Part shown: positions 1 through 7,389 of the stretch, piece after piece
How the letters are laid out: every line of letters starts with the position of its first letter
How positions within the stretch are numbered: position 1 is the stretch's first letter
Assembly (NCBI GenBank): GCA_019689515.1
Contig: JADGHI010000006.1
Location: 1-24,485 of the forward strand
From: Acetobacteraceae bacterium
Lineage (GTDB): Bacteria > Pseudomonadota > Alphaproteobacteria > Acetobacterales > Acetobacteraceae
DNA: 24,485 nucleotides
Reading direction: 5' to 3'
The notes under the pieces: generated by a model
What the model was told of the DNA's origin: nothing
The model's database searches: none
The model's input: the letters and a program-made list of their open reading frames with translations, nothing else
Position numbers and translations under genes: made by a program

Positions 1-369
1 TCCCCGCCCCGACCGGCACCGCGATTGCCGCACCGCCACTGCCACCACCCTGCATGCGTCCTGCCATGTCCACCCTTCACTCCTTCGTCCGTGCCTTCCT
101 GCCGGCCATCCCGGCAGGCTCCGCCGGCTCCCGGAAAATCCTGCCGGGTTCTTCGGGCGCACCGCCGACGCAAACGCCCATGCGCACTCCGTCGCACTGG
201 CATGGGGGTTGCAGGGATGCGCCTCGCAGCGGGTGCCGTCGCTGCCGCTCCGCTTCGACCCGCGCGCCCCCGCCGCGGCGCGGTCACGGGGTGGAGCCGC
301 GCGCGGCAAGGGGAGAGCAGCGTGGCCGCAATTGATTGCGCAAGGACGAACAGGGCCGGACCGGGCGTA
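1..369. other. Upstream region of flgI without a supported gene
   Basis: I see no convincing gene in these 369 bases. Reading frames are open on the + strand because stop codons are rare at this GC content, but the translations are proline, arginine and alanine rich and resemble no protein family I recognise. The frame of flgI stays open upstream to base 25, yet the signal peptide and conserved FlgI sequence begin only at 370. The stretch includes a perfect short inverted repeat at 98-118. It may hold the flgI promoter, but no clear -35/-10 pair is visible. Confidence 0.5.
98..118. terminator. Hairpin with 8-bp perfect stem, possible terminator or leader structure
   Basis: The arms CCTGCCGG (98-105) and CCGGCAGG (111-118) pair perfectly around a 5-base loop. 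There is no run of T after the stem, so it is not a classical intrinsic terminator. It could end a gene lying left of the window or form a structure in a long flgI leader. Confidence 0.3.
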
Positions 370-1494
370 ATGGCAGCGGCGGCGGCAGCGTTCAGGCTCG
401 CCGTCGCGGCGCTGTTCGTCGCCGGACTCGGCCTGGCCGCGCCCGCCGCCGGTGCGGAGGTGCGGATCAAGGACATCGCCGATGTCGAGGGCGTGCGCGA
501 CAACCAGCTCGTCGGCTACGGCCTGGTGGTCGGCCTGAACGGCACGGGCGACCGGCTGCGCAACGCGATCTTCACCCGCCAGTCGCTGATCGGCATGCTC
601 GAGCGGCTGGGCGTGAACACGCGCGACTACGAGACGCGGCTGGAGACCAGGAACGTCGCGGCGGTGATGGTCACCGCCAACCTGCCGGCCTTCGCCCGCC
701 CCGGCAGCCGGATCGACGTCGCCGTCTCGGCGCTCGGGGACGCGACCAACCTCACCGGCGGCACGCTGCTGTTCACCCCGCTGCTCGGCGCGGATGGAGA
801 GGTCTATGCCGTGGCGCAGGGCACGGTCGCGACCGGAGCGATCGCGGCGCGCGGCGTCGCCGCCTCGGTCACGCGCGGGGTGCCGACCGCGGGGCGCATC
901 GCCAATGGCGGGATCGTCGAGCGTGAGCTGCCCTACCGCCTCGCCGGACGGGACGCGCTGCGCCTCGCCCTGCGCAACCCGGACTTCACCACCGCACGGC
1001 GCATCGCCGCGGCGATCAACCGCGCCGCCGGCGGGCAGGTGGCGCGCGCGACCGATCCTCGCACCGTGGCGCTGGCGCTCGGCGGGCGCGACCCTGCGGC
1101 CTTCCTCGCGCAGATCGAGCAGCTCCGCGTCCAGCCGGACCATCCGGCGCGCGTCGTGATCGACGAGGCCTCGGGCACCATCGTCATGGGGGCCGATGTG
1201 CGCGTCAGCACCGTCGCGATCGCCCAGGGCAACCTGACGATCCGCATCACCGAGACGCCGGAGGTCGCGCAGCCGAACCCCTTTGCGCGCGGCGAGACCG
1301 TGGTGGTGCCGCGCACCCAGATCGAGGTTGACGACCAGCGCGAGCGCCGGATGGGCGTGCTGCGCGGCGGCGTCACCTTGCAGGAGCTGGTGCGCGGACT
1401 GAACAGCCTCGGCGTCGGGCCGCGCGACCTCATCAACATCCTGCAGGCGATCAAGGCCGCGGGCGCGCTGCAGGCGGAGCTCGAACTGCGGTGA
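370..1494 (+). CDS. flgI: Flagellar P-ring protein FlgI
   Basis: FlgI is secreted to the periplasm and polymerises into the P ring, the bushing around the flagellar rod in the peptidoglycan layer. The 374-residue product matches the usual family length of about 365-375. Residues 1-29 form a Sec signal peptide with an alanine-rich hydrophobic core and an AGA site before Glu30. The mature protein opens with the family hallmark RIKDIADVEGVRDNQLVGYG and continues GLVVGLNGTGD. The C-terminal part contains VVVPRTQIEVDD and ends with the typical LVRGLNSLGVGPRDLINILQ-like segment. I chose ATG 370 because it places the signal peptide at the N terminus; the frame upstream is open but has no family similarity. 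The next gene overlaps its stop codon, showing translational coupling in a flagellar operon. Confidence 0.96.
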   Translation: MAAAAAAFRLAVAALFVAGLGLAAPAAGAEVRIKDIADVEGVRDNQLVGYGLVVGLNGTGDRLRNAIFTRQSLIGMLERLGVNTRDYETRLETRNVAAVMVTANLPAFARPGSRIDVAVSALGDATNLTGGTLLFTPLLGADGEVYAVAQGTVATGAIAARGVAASVTRGVPTAGRIANGGIVERELPYRLAGRDALRLALRNPDFTTARRIAAAINRAAGGQVARATDPRTVALALGGRDPAAFLAQIEQLRVQPDHPARVVIDEASGTIVMGADVRVSTVAIAQGNLTIRITETPEVAQPNPFARGETVVVPRTQIEVDDQRERRMGVLRGGVTLQELVRGLNSLGVGPRDLINILQAIKAAGALQAELELR

Positions 1495-1805
1495 CCCCTG
1501 TGCCGCCACGGGGCGCCACGCCCCTCAGTGCCACCCCGTCGCCGGCGCAGGCATTGCCGGCGGAGGACCCGCTGCGCCGCGCCGCGCGTGAGTTCGAGGC
1601 CCAGGCGCTCGGGGCGCTGCTTCAGCCGATCTTCGCGACCGTGGACGCCGCGCGCGGCGCCTTCGGCGGCGGCGCGGGAGAAGCGCAGTGGCGCCCGATG
1701 CTGGTGGACGCCTATGCCGCGGCCATTGCGCGCGCCGGCGGCCTCGGCATCAGCGAGGCGGTGCATCGCGCGCTGCTGCGCGCGCAGGAGGGAGTCGGAC
1801 CATGA
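1491..1805 (+). CDS. flgJ: FlgJ-type rod-binding protein (N-terminal domain only)
   Basis: This 104-residue protein matches the rod-binding domain found at the N terminus of FlgJ, which helps assemble the flagellar rod in the periplasm. After a proline/alanine-rich stretch of about 25 residues come REFEAQALGALLQPIF and, near the end, MLVDAYAAAIARAGGLGIS, the two recognisable family blocks, with a FGGGAGEAQW link between them. The glucosaminidase domain of enterobacterial FlgJ is absent, which is normal in alphaproteobacteria. The start is GTG 1491, sharing GTGA with the flgI stop, so it is probably translated by coupling. No signal peptide is seen, also usual for this family. The identification rests on motif and context; it may equally be annotated simply as a rod-binding protein. 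Confidence 0.88.
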   Translation: MTPVPPRGATPLSATPSPAQALPAEDPLRRAAREFEAQALGALLQPIFATVDAARGAFGGGAGEAQWRPMLVDAYAAAIARAGGLGISEAVHRALLRAQEGVGP

Positions 1806-2257
1806 CCGGTGACCTGTTGCAGGCAGGGCAACGGCTCGCCGAGGCGCTGGAGGCGGAGAACGAGGCGCTGGCCGCGCTCGATCTCGCCCGCGCGGCGGCG
1901 CTCGCGACCGCGAAGGTCGAAGCCTGCGACGCTTTCGCGGCCGCGCAAGCGGCGGCGGCGAAGGAGGAGGAGGCGACTCGGACGCAGCCCGGGGCGCAGG
2001 ACGGCGCCGCCGCGTCCTCCCCGACCGAGGAGCGCCTGGCGGCCGAGCAACTCGCCCTCCGCCTCCAGTCCCTGAGCGCGGAGAACCGGCGGCTGCTGGA
2101 GCGCGCGATCGCGCTCCAGTCGCGCGTGATCGAAACCATCGCGGGCGCGGCACTCCCGCGCGCCGCCGGGCCGGGACGCTACGAGGCGCGCGGGACGCGG
2201 CGCCGCCCGCCGCCCGGCCAGGCCGTGCCGCCGCTCGCCCTTTCGGCACGGGCGTAG
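1802..2257 (+). CDS. FlgN-like flagellar coiled-coil protein
   Basis: The 151-residue product starts at ATG 1802, overlapping the stop of the preceding rod-binding gene as ATGA, so it is the last gene of this flagellar operon. Residues about 5-55 and 80-120 are alanine, leucine and glutamate rich and look helical or coiled-coil. The pattern of a glutamate-rich first helix (LAEALEAENEALAALDL) and a second helix with SAENRRLLERAIALQSRVIE is the style of FlgN-family export chaperones, which in other bacteria hold the hook-associated proteins FlgK and FlgL. The last 35 residues are arginine/proline rich and probably disordered. The FlgN call is by pattern and neighbourhood, since this family diverges fast; a generic flagellar accessory protein is the alternative. 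Confidence 0.62.
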   Translation: MTGDLLQAGQRLAEALEAENEALAALDLARAAALATAKVEACDAFAAAQAAAAKEEEATRTQPGAQDGAAASSPTEERLAAEQLALRLQSLSAENRRLLERAIALQSRVIETIAGAALPRAAGPGRYEARGTRRRPPPGQAVPPLALSARA

Positions 2258-2294
2258 CGTCGGGCGGGCGCGGCGCAGCGCAGCGCGCTACGCC
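2251..2294. terminator. Inverted repeat spanning both stop codons of convergent genes
   Basis: GGCGTAGCG (2251-2259) and CGCTACGCC (2286-2294) are a perfect 9-base inverted repeat. The left arm contains the TAG stop of the FlgN-like gene and the right arm contains the stop of the MaoC gene on the other strand. The 26-base GC-rich spacer has no T run. The position between convergent genes suggests a bidirectional transcript end, but function is inferred. Confidence 0.4.
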
Positions 2295-3151
2295 GCCACG
2301 ACGGCGCGGCCGTTGTCCACCACCTTGGCGTTGCGCGCGCGCACGAAGGCGCGGAAGGAGATGATCTCGCCGTCGCGCCACATCTCGACCGAGATGGTCT
2401 CGCCCGGGATGACCGGCGCGGAGAAGCGGACATCGAAGCCGCGCAGCCGCGCCGGGTCGTAGCCGCAGAAGCTGCGCAGCACGGCGTGCGCGCAAACGCC
2501 GTAGGTGCAGAGGCCGTGCAGGATCGGCCTCTCGAACCCGGCGCGGCGCGCCGTCGCGGGGTCCGAATGCAGCGGGTTGAGGTCGCCATTCAGGCGGTAG
2601 AGCAGCGCCTGGTTGGCAAAGGTCGGCAGATCGCAGACCACGTCCGGCGCGCGGCCCTCCGGAATGCGGTGCGGCGTGCGCGGCGCGTCCGGGCTACCGC
2701 CGAAGCCGCCATCGGCGCGGGCGAAGGTGCTGCCCCAGAGGCGGGCCAGCGGCTCGCCGGTCGCATCGTCGCTCAGCGTGGTCTCGACGTAGATGACCGC
2801 GCCCTTGCCCGGCCCCTTGTCCACCACGGCGCTGACCCGCGCCTTGCTGCGTACCCGCCCCGCGGCCGCGAGGGGGCGAAGCAGCTCAAGCCCCTGCTCG
2901 CCATGCACCACCATGGTGCGGTTGATCCCGCTGCGCGGGTCGGCCGAGATCGAGGGCGGGCGCGCGAGCACCACCGCCATGGTCGGGAAGGCCAGAAGGT
3001 CCTTCTCGATGGTGACGAAGCGAAGCTGGCCCTCGTCCATCGGATCGGCGCCGAGGCCGATGCCGAGGTTGTAGATGGTGGTGTCGCGCTCGTTGTAGGT
3101 CTGGACGATCTCCTCGAAGCGCCAATCGAGCAGACGTTGCGGGTCAATCAT
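2288..3151 (-). CDS. MaoC-family enoyl-CoA hydratase (double hotdog)
   Basis: The 287-residue protein has the layout of type-2 (R-specific) enoyl-CoA hydratases of the MaoC / peroxisomal multifunctional enzyme 2 class: an N-terminal hotdog domain (about 10-150) and a C-terminal catalytic hotdog domain (about 165-285). The hydratase-2 signature is visible as YRLNGDLNPLHSDP around residues 185-198, with catalytic Asp190 and His195, followed by RPILHGLCTYG. It would add water to a trans-2-enoyl-CoA in the cytoplasm. I chose the start at 3151 (MIDPQRLLDW) because it has a strong AGGGAGAGGA ribosome site just upstream; the frame is open for 55 further codons of non-family sequence. It is divergent from the CaiB gene and convergent with the flagellar operon. 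The acyl-CoA substrate is unknown. Confidence 0.92.
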   Translation of the reverse strand: MIDPQRLLDWRFEEIVQTYNERDTTIYNLGIGLGADPMDEGQLRFVTIEKDLLAFPTMAVVLARPPSISADPRSGINRTMVVHGEQGLELLRPLAAAGRVRSKARVSAVVDKGPGKGAVIYVETTLSDDATGEPLARLWGSTFARADGGFGGSPDAPRTPHRIPEGRAPDVVCDLPTFANQALLYRLNGDLNPLHSDPATARRAGFERPILHGLCTYGVCAHAVLRSFCGYDPARLRGFDVRFSAPVIPGETISVEMWRDGEIISFRAFVRARNAKVVDNGRAVVAA

Positions 3152-3457
3152 GGCGTTCCTCTCCCTGGTGGAGGCTGGGCGATGGCGGAGCAGGCTACGG
3201 CGCCGCGCGGGCGCCTCGTCGCGCACGCAGAGTGACGGCGGCGATGATGGCGGCGTCAAGCCCATCCGCCGCACGCCTTGAACAACGCGCGTGGGACCGA
3301 TTGACGGGGCAGGCACCTTGCGGCAGCGTCTGCCGCCGCTCGCCCGGCCGCCCGCTCGCGGCCGAGGGCACGATCATCGGATCAGGACAGGCGGCACCAC
3401 ACCCTCCATGCATCCTCACCTGCCCAGGCGCTCCCGCGGCACGGCGGAGGCGCCGCT
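3152..3457. other. Divergent intergenic region between MaoC and CaiB genes
   Basis: This 306-base spacer must carry the promoters of the leftward MaoC gene and the rightward CaiB operon. I see the ribosome site of each gene at its edges (for CaiB, GGCGGAGG at 3443-3450). A TTGACG at 3301-3306 resembles a -35 box, but no good -10 lies 16-18 bases downstream. No regulator gene, operator palindrome or RNA structure stands out. Confidence 0.5.
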
Positions 3458-4684
3458 TTGACCCGCCCGCTCGAGGGCGTGCGCGTGCTCGACATGTCGC
3501 GCATCTTCGCCGGGCCCTGCGCGGGCCAGATCCTCGGTGATCTCGGCGCGGAAGTCATCAAGGTCGAGCGGCCCGGCGTCGGCGACGACACGAGGAGTTG
3601 GGGCCCGCCCTTCGTGCGCGACGCCGAAGGGCGCGAGACGTCGGAGACCGGCTACTTCCTCTGCCTGAACCGCGCGAAGAAGTCGGTCACCATCGACATC
3701 GCGCGGCCCGAGGGCCAGGACCTGATCCGCGGCCTCGCCGCGCGCTCGGACGTGCTGCTGGAGAATTTCAAGCCAGGCACGCTGGCGCGCTACGGCCTCG
3801 GCTGGGAGGATCTGCGCGCAGTCAACCCGCGGCTGATCTATTGCTCCGTCACCGGCTTCGGGCAGGACGGCCCCTACCGCGACCGCGCCGCCTACGACTT
3901 CATCATCCAGGCCATGGGCGGGCTGATGAGCGTGACCGGCGAGCGGGAGGACCGCCCCGGCGGTGGCCCGCAGAAAGTCGGCGTGCCGCTGGTGGACCTG
4001 ATGACGGGCCTCTACGCGACCGTCGCGATCCAGGCCGCGCTCGCAGCGCGGGAGCGCACCGGAGAGGGGCAGGCGATCGACATCGCCATGCTGGACGTGC
4101 TGGTCGGCTCGCTGGCGAACCAGGCGCAGAACTACCTGCTGACCGGCCGCGTGCCGCGCCCCGCCGGCAACGACCACCCGAACATCGTGCCGCAGCGCGT
4201 CTTCGACACCGCCGATGGCGGGCGGTTCTGCATCGTCGTCGGCAATGACTCGCAGTTCCGCGCGTTCTGCCGCGCCGCCGGCGTTCCCGAGCTGGCGGAG
4301 GATCCGCGCTTCGCCACGAACCCGCAGCGGGTGCGCAACCGCGCCGCGCTGGACGCGATACTGGAACCGCTGATGGCATCGCGCTCCGCCGCCGAGTGGA
4401 TGGCGGCGCTGGATGCCGTGGGCGTGCCCTGCGGGCCGATCAACGACATGGCGCAGGTCTTTTCCGATCCGCACGTCGCCGCGCGCGGGATGCGGATCGA
4501 CATGGAGCACCCGAGCTGCGGCGCGGTGCCGCTGGTGGCGAGCCCGATGCGCTTCTCCTCAACCCCGCTCACCTACGAGACGCCGCCGCCGATGCTCGGC
4601 GAGCATGTCGAGGAGGTGCTCGGCGGCGTGCTGGGCTTGCCGGAGGAGGAGATCGCGCGGCTGCGTGCCGCCGGAGTGGTGTAG
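3458..4684 (+). CDS. CaiB/BaiF (family III) CoA-transferase
   Basis: The 408-residue product is a full-length family III CoA-transferase, which moves CoA from a donor thioester to a carboxylic acid through an aspartyl-CoA intermediate in the cytoplasm. Diagnostic blocks are LEGVRVLDMSR at the N terminus, GDLGAEVIKVERPG (27-40), SVTGFGQDGPY (130-140) and VPLVDLMTGLYA (176-187), in which Asp180 occupies the expected nucleophile position. The start is TTG 3458: it leaves the conserved LEGVRVLD intact, lies 7 bases after GGCGGAGG, and the next ATG (codon 13) would cut into the core. It begins a likely three-gene operon with a Bug receptor and a crotonase, pointing to uptake, CoA activation and oxidation of an organic acid. 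The specific acid cannot be read from the sequence. Confidence 0.95.
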   Translation: MTRPLEGVRVLDMSRIFAGPCAGQILGDLGAEVIKVERPGVGDDTRSWGPPFVRDAEGRETSETGYFLCLNRAKKSVTIDIARPEGQDLIRGLAARSDVLLENFKPGTLARYGLGWEDLRAVNPRLIYCSVTGFGQDGPYRDRAAYDFIIQAMGGLMSVTGEREDRPGGGPQKVGVPLVDLMTGLYATVAIQAALAARERTGEGQAIDIAMLDVLVGSLANQAQNYLLTGRVPRPAGNDHPNIVPQRVFDTADGGRFCIVVGNDSQFRAFCRAAGVPELAEDPRFATNPQRVRNRAALDAILEPLMASRSAAEWMAALDAVGVPCGPINDMAQVFSDPHVAARGMRIDMEHPSCGAVPLVASPMRFSSTPLTYETPPPMLGEHVEEVLGGVLGLPEEEIARLRAAGVV

Positions 4685-4690
4685 GGGTGT

Positions 4691-4710
4691 AAGGAGAGGG
4701 GGGGAGGAGA
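4691..4710 (+). promoter_or_regulatory. Polypurine ribosome-binding site deciding the Bug gene start
   Basis: A 20-base unbroken purine tract contains AAGGAGA and GGAGGAGA. The latter ends 5 bases before ATG 4716 and 8 before ATG 4719, which selects these starts over GTG 4713 and over the much longer open frame upstream that overlaps the CaiB gene. Confidence 0.6.
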
Positions 4711-4715
4711 ACGTG

Positions 4716-5708
4716 ATGATGCTGACGAGACGCGGATCGGCGATGGCGGCGACAGCGGCCGCGACGCTGCTCCGGCGCGGTGGCGCGGCACGGGCGCAGA
4801 CGAGCGATTTTCCGACCAAGCCGGTGCGCTTCATCGTCCCCTACCCTCCCGGCGGCATCACCGACCTCCTGGCCCGCAAGCTCGGCGAGAAGCTCGGCGA
4901 GCGCTGGGGCCAGCCCGTCGTGGCCGACAACCGCCCCGGCGCCGGCGGCAACATCGCCGCGCAGGCCGCCGCGCGCTCGGCGCCGGACGGGTACACGATC
5001 TTCATGGGCTTCCTCGGCACCCATGCGGCGAATGCCAGCCTCTATCGCGATCTCGGCTACGACCCGGTGCGCGACTTCACGCCGATCGGCCTGGTTGCCG
5101 CCTCGCCGATGGTGCTGACCGTGCATCCCTCCGTCCCGGCGCGGACGGTGGCCGAGCTGATTGCCTATGCGCGGGCGAATCCCGGGCGGCTGACCTTCGG
5201 CTCCTCCGGCAATGGCGGCGCCTCGCACCTCGCGCTGGAGCTGTTCAAGAGCCTCGCCGGCGTGGACATCACCCATGTGCCCTATCGCGGCACGGCGCCG
5301 GTCACCACGGACCTGATCGCCGGCCGGATCAGCGGGTATTTCGATACGGTGATCACCGCAGCGCCGAGCGTCGCCGCGGGCAATGTGCGGGCGCTGGGCG
5401 TCTCGCTCGAAGGCCGCCGCTCCTCGCGGATGCCGGATGTGCCGACGATCGCCGAGGCTGGGCTGCCGGGCTATGCCTTCTCGACCTGGCTCGGCGTGCT
5501 GGGACCGGCCGGGATGCCGCCGGCACTGGTCGCGCGGATGAATCGCGACCTCGTCGAGGTGGTCCAGGCGCCCGACTTCGTTGCCTGGTGCGCCGAGCGC
5601 GGGCTGGAGACGATGCCCGGCACGCCGGAGGAGTTCGCCCGCTTCATGGCGGCGGAGACGGCGAAGTTCAGCCGCCTGATCCGCGAGGCGGGAATCAGGC
5701 TGGACTGA
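4716..5708 (+). CDS. Bug/TctC-family periplasmic solute-binding receptor
   Basis: The 330-residue protein belongs to the Bug (tripartite tricarboxylate receptor) family, periplasmic proteins that bind carboxylates and similar small organic anions. Residues 1-28 are an export signal with a twin-arginine near the start (LTRRGSAM) and an ARA site, compatible with Tat or Sec export. The mature protein begins with the family pattern FPTKPVRFIVPYPPGGITD, then VVADNRPGAGGNIAA, and has the HVPYRGTAP and GRISGYFDTV blocks of domain 2. It lies 31 bases after the CaiB gene and 46 before a crotonase gene, suggesting that it captures the acid that the enzymes then process. No TctA/TctB membrane genes are in the window, so the receptor is an orphan here, as most Bug proteins are. 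Starts at 4713 (GTG) or 4719 are equally possible. Confidence 0.93.
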   Translation: MMLTRRGSAMAATAAATLLRRGGAARAQTSDFPTKPVRFIVPYPPGGITDLLARKLGEKLGERWGQPVVADNRPGAGGNIAAQAAARSAPDGYTIFMGFLGTHAANASLYRDLGYDPVRDFTPIGLVAASPMVLTVHPSVPARTVAELIAYARANPGRLTFGSSGNGGASHLALELFKSLAGVDITHVPYRGTAPVTTDLIAGRISGYFDTVITAAPSVAAGNVRALGVSLEGRRSSRMPDVPTIAEAGLPGYAFSTWLGVLGPAGMPPALVARMNRDLVEVVQAPDFVAWCAERGLETMPGTPEEFARFMAAETAKFSRLIREAGIRLD

Positions 5709-5754
5709 ACCTCGCGGCGCGCGAGCCGCCGCACAGTGACGGAGCAGGACGAAC

Positions 5755-6537
5755 ATGGACGACCTCAAGGTGATCCGCGTCGCCATCCAGGACCACATCG
5801 CGCTGGTGACGATGGACAACCCGCCGGTCAACGCCCAGGACCGGCAGTTCAACGAGGAGATGGCGCTCGCCTTCGACCGCATCAGCGAGATGGACGAGGT
5901 GCGCTGCGCCGTGCTGACCGGCGCCGGCAAGGTCTTCTCCGCCGGCGCGGACATCAAGTCCCGCGTCGCCATGGCGACGGAGCGCAAGCCCGGCGACGGG
6001 CTGCAGCACCTCCGGCGCGCGCGCGAGGCGTTCAACTCGGTCTATGAGTGCCGCAAGCCGGTGATCGCGGCGATCAATGGCCCCGCGCTCGGCGCCGGCC
6101 TCGCGGTCGCCGCCTCCTGCGACATCCTGGTCTGCTCGGAGAATGCGGTGCTCGGCCTGCCGGAGGTGGATGTCGGCCTGCTCGGCGGCGGGCGGCACGC
6201 GATGCGGCTGTTCGGCCACTCCCTGACGCGGCGGATGATGCTCACCGGCTACCGCGTGCCGGGGCCGGAGCTCTATCGCCTCGGCGTGGTCGAAGCCTGC
6301 GTGCCGCAGGAGAAGCTGATGGAGACGGCGATGGACCTCGCGCGCCAGATCGCCTCCAAGAGCCCGATCGCGACGCGGCTCGCCAAGCACGGGCTGAATG
6401 CGATCGAGTGGTCGAGCCTGCGCGACGGCTACCGCTTCGAGCAGGAGATGACGGCCGAGCTCGGCAAGTACGAGGATTCGAAGGAGGCGATGCGCGCCTT
6501 CCTCGAGAAGCGCCCGCCCGTGTTCAAGGGGCGGTAG
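5755..6537 (+). CDS. Enoyl-CoA hydratase/isomerase (crotonase) family protein
   Basis: The 260-residue protein has the crotonase fold: SAGADIK (62-68) and NGPALGAGLAVAASCDI (108-124) supply the oxyanion-hole peptide NH groups, and GLPEVDVGLLGGG (134-146) follows. In rat mitochondrial hydratase two glutamates act as acid and base. The second aligns with Glu137 here, but the first aligns with Ala117, so ordinary hydration by the two-glutamate mechanism is doubtful; an isomerase, a hydrolase or another crotonase reaction is possible. The start has GGAGCAGGA at 5741-5749. It closes the CaiB-Bug operon. Family membership is certain and the reaction is not. Confidence 0.92.
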   Translation: MDDLKVIRVAIQDHIALVTMDNPPVNAQDRQFNEEMALAFDRISEMDEVRCAVLTGAGKVFSAGADIKSRVAMATERKPGDGLQHLRRAREAFNSVYECRKPVIAAINGPALGAGLAVAASCDILVCSENAVLGLPEVDVGLLGGGRHAMRLFGHSLTRRMMLTGYRVPGPELYRLGVVEACVPQEKLMETAMDLARQIASKSPIATRLAKHGLNAIEWSSLRDGYRFEQEMTAELGKYEDSKEAMRAFLEKRPPVFKGR

Positions 6538-6581
6538 GGCGCCCCTCCCGGCCCCGGTCCTGGCCGCGCGCCTCAGGCCAG
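6528..6581. terminator. Two GC hairpins between convergent crotonase and regulator genes
   Basis: GGGGCG (6528-6533) pairs with CGCCCC (6540-6545) across the crotonase stop, and CTGGCC (6560-6565) pairs with GGCCAG (6576-6581) across the stop of the regulator on the other strand. Neither is followed by a T run. Their position between convergent genes suggests transcript ends for both directions, by inference only. Confidence 0.35.
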
Positions 6582-7247
6582 CCGGGCCCGGTCCACCACA
6601 TCCGCCCGCCTGGCGGAGAGCCTAATCAGCCCCTGCTGCTCGAGCGCGGCGAGGGCGCGCGAGAGCGTCGCCGGCGTCCCCCCGCGCCGCGCGGCGAGGG
6701 CCGCGCGCGGCTCGGGCAGCTCGGCCGTGCCGGCGCCGGCCTCTTCCGGCACGCGGCGGGCGAGGAAGCGCGCCACGCGCCGCTCCGCAGGGCGGAGCTT
6801 CAGGTCCACCACCTGGTCCACCATCAGGCGCCAGTGGCGCGACAGCAGCTCGATGGTCGCACGGGCCAGGGCGGGATCCTGCGCGACGCCCTCGCGGAAG
6901 GTCTCGGCCGGGATCATCAGCACGCGGACATCGGTCAGCGCCACGCCGGAGGCGAGATAGGGCAGGCCCAGGAGCACGGCGGGAACAAGGAGCAGCTCGC
7001 CAGGGCCGAAGATCTCGACAACGGTTTCGCCGCCCGCCTCCGCTTCCGCCTTCAGCCCGATGCTGCCGGCGAGCAGCAGGTGCACGAAATCCGGCAGCTC
7101 GTTCTGGTCGAACAGGATGGTGGTGCGCGGAAGCTGCTGGGTGAAGCTCGGCCGGAGGAGGCGCGCCATCGCCGCCTCGCCGGCCGCCGCGAAGAAGGGG
7201 CTGCGGCGTATCAATTCGAGATTTGGGGTTCGGCTGATGGTCGGCAT
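6573..7247 (-). CDS. Crp/Fnr-family transcriptional regulator divergent from narK1
   Basis: The 224-residue protein has a cyclic-nucleotide-binding-like sensor domain (about 13-125, with HLLLAGSIGLKAE and the GPGELLLVPAVL turn), a dimerisation helix (about 126-150) and a C-terminal helix-turn-helix (about 183-207, GGTPATLSRALAALEQQGL). It contains no cysteine at all, so it cannot carry the FNR iron-sulfur cluster; a DNR/NnrR-like heme or other sensor is more plausible. In the recognition helix Ser196 and Arg197 match FNR Ser212/Arg213, but the FNR Glu209 position is Ala193. The start at 7247 has GGAGGG upstream; the frame extends 27 codons further, but that part would run into the FNR-like box. 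Position next to the nar operon makes it the likely local regulator, possibly autoregulated. Confidence 0.9.
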   Translation of the reverse strand: MPTISRTPNLELIRRSPFFAAAGEAAMARLLRPSFTQQLPRTTILFDQNELPDFVHLLLAGSIGLKAEAEAGGETVVEIFGPGELLLVPAVLLGLPYLASGVALTDVRVLMIPAETFREGVAQDPALARATIELLSRHWRLMVDQVVDLKLRPAERRVARFLARRVPEEAGAGTAELPEPRAALAARRGGTPATLSRALAALEQQGLIRLSARRADVVDRARLA

Positions 7248-7294
7248 GGCGCCCTCCACGGACCGCCGGCGCGTCGCACGCAGCGCCCAGCGGT

Positions 7295-7310
7295 CTTGAT
7301 ATATATCAAG
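7295..7310. promoter_or_regulatory. Perfect FNR-type palindrome (box 1)
   Basis: CTTGATATATATCAAG is a perfect 16-base palindrome containing TTGAT-ATAT-ATCAA, identical to the FNR consensus. It stands out as AT-rich in very GC-rich DNA. Its centre (7302.5) lies 55 bases from the regulator start codon, so it could autoregulate that gene, and 160 bases from narK1. Confidence 0.8.
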
Positions 7311-7389
7311 CAACAATGCGGGATGCATCGTGCCTGGTGTTGAGACAGGCCGACTTTACGCTGATTTTCTCCCTCGCACCGCCGCAATG

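Noticed and set aside
25..369. N-terminal extension of FlgI by 115 codons
   Set aside because: The extension is Pro/Arg/Ala-rich and would bury the clear signal peptide that starts at 370.
2486..3235. Open + strand frame of 249 codons opposite the MaoC gene
   Set aside because: The - strand encodes a complete two-domain hydratase with catalytic Asp and His; the + strand product is a His/Arg/Val-rich shadow.
3301..3329. Sigma-70 promoter with TTGACG at 3301 for the CaiB operon
   Set aside because: The hexamer 17 bases downstream (CAGCGT) is a poor -10 match, so I did not list it as a promoter.
7248..7328. Earlier start of the Crp/Fnr regulator at 7328
   Set aside because: It would translate through the perfect FNR palindrome and add 27 non-family residues, whereas 7247 has a good ribosome site.
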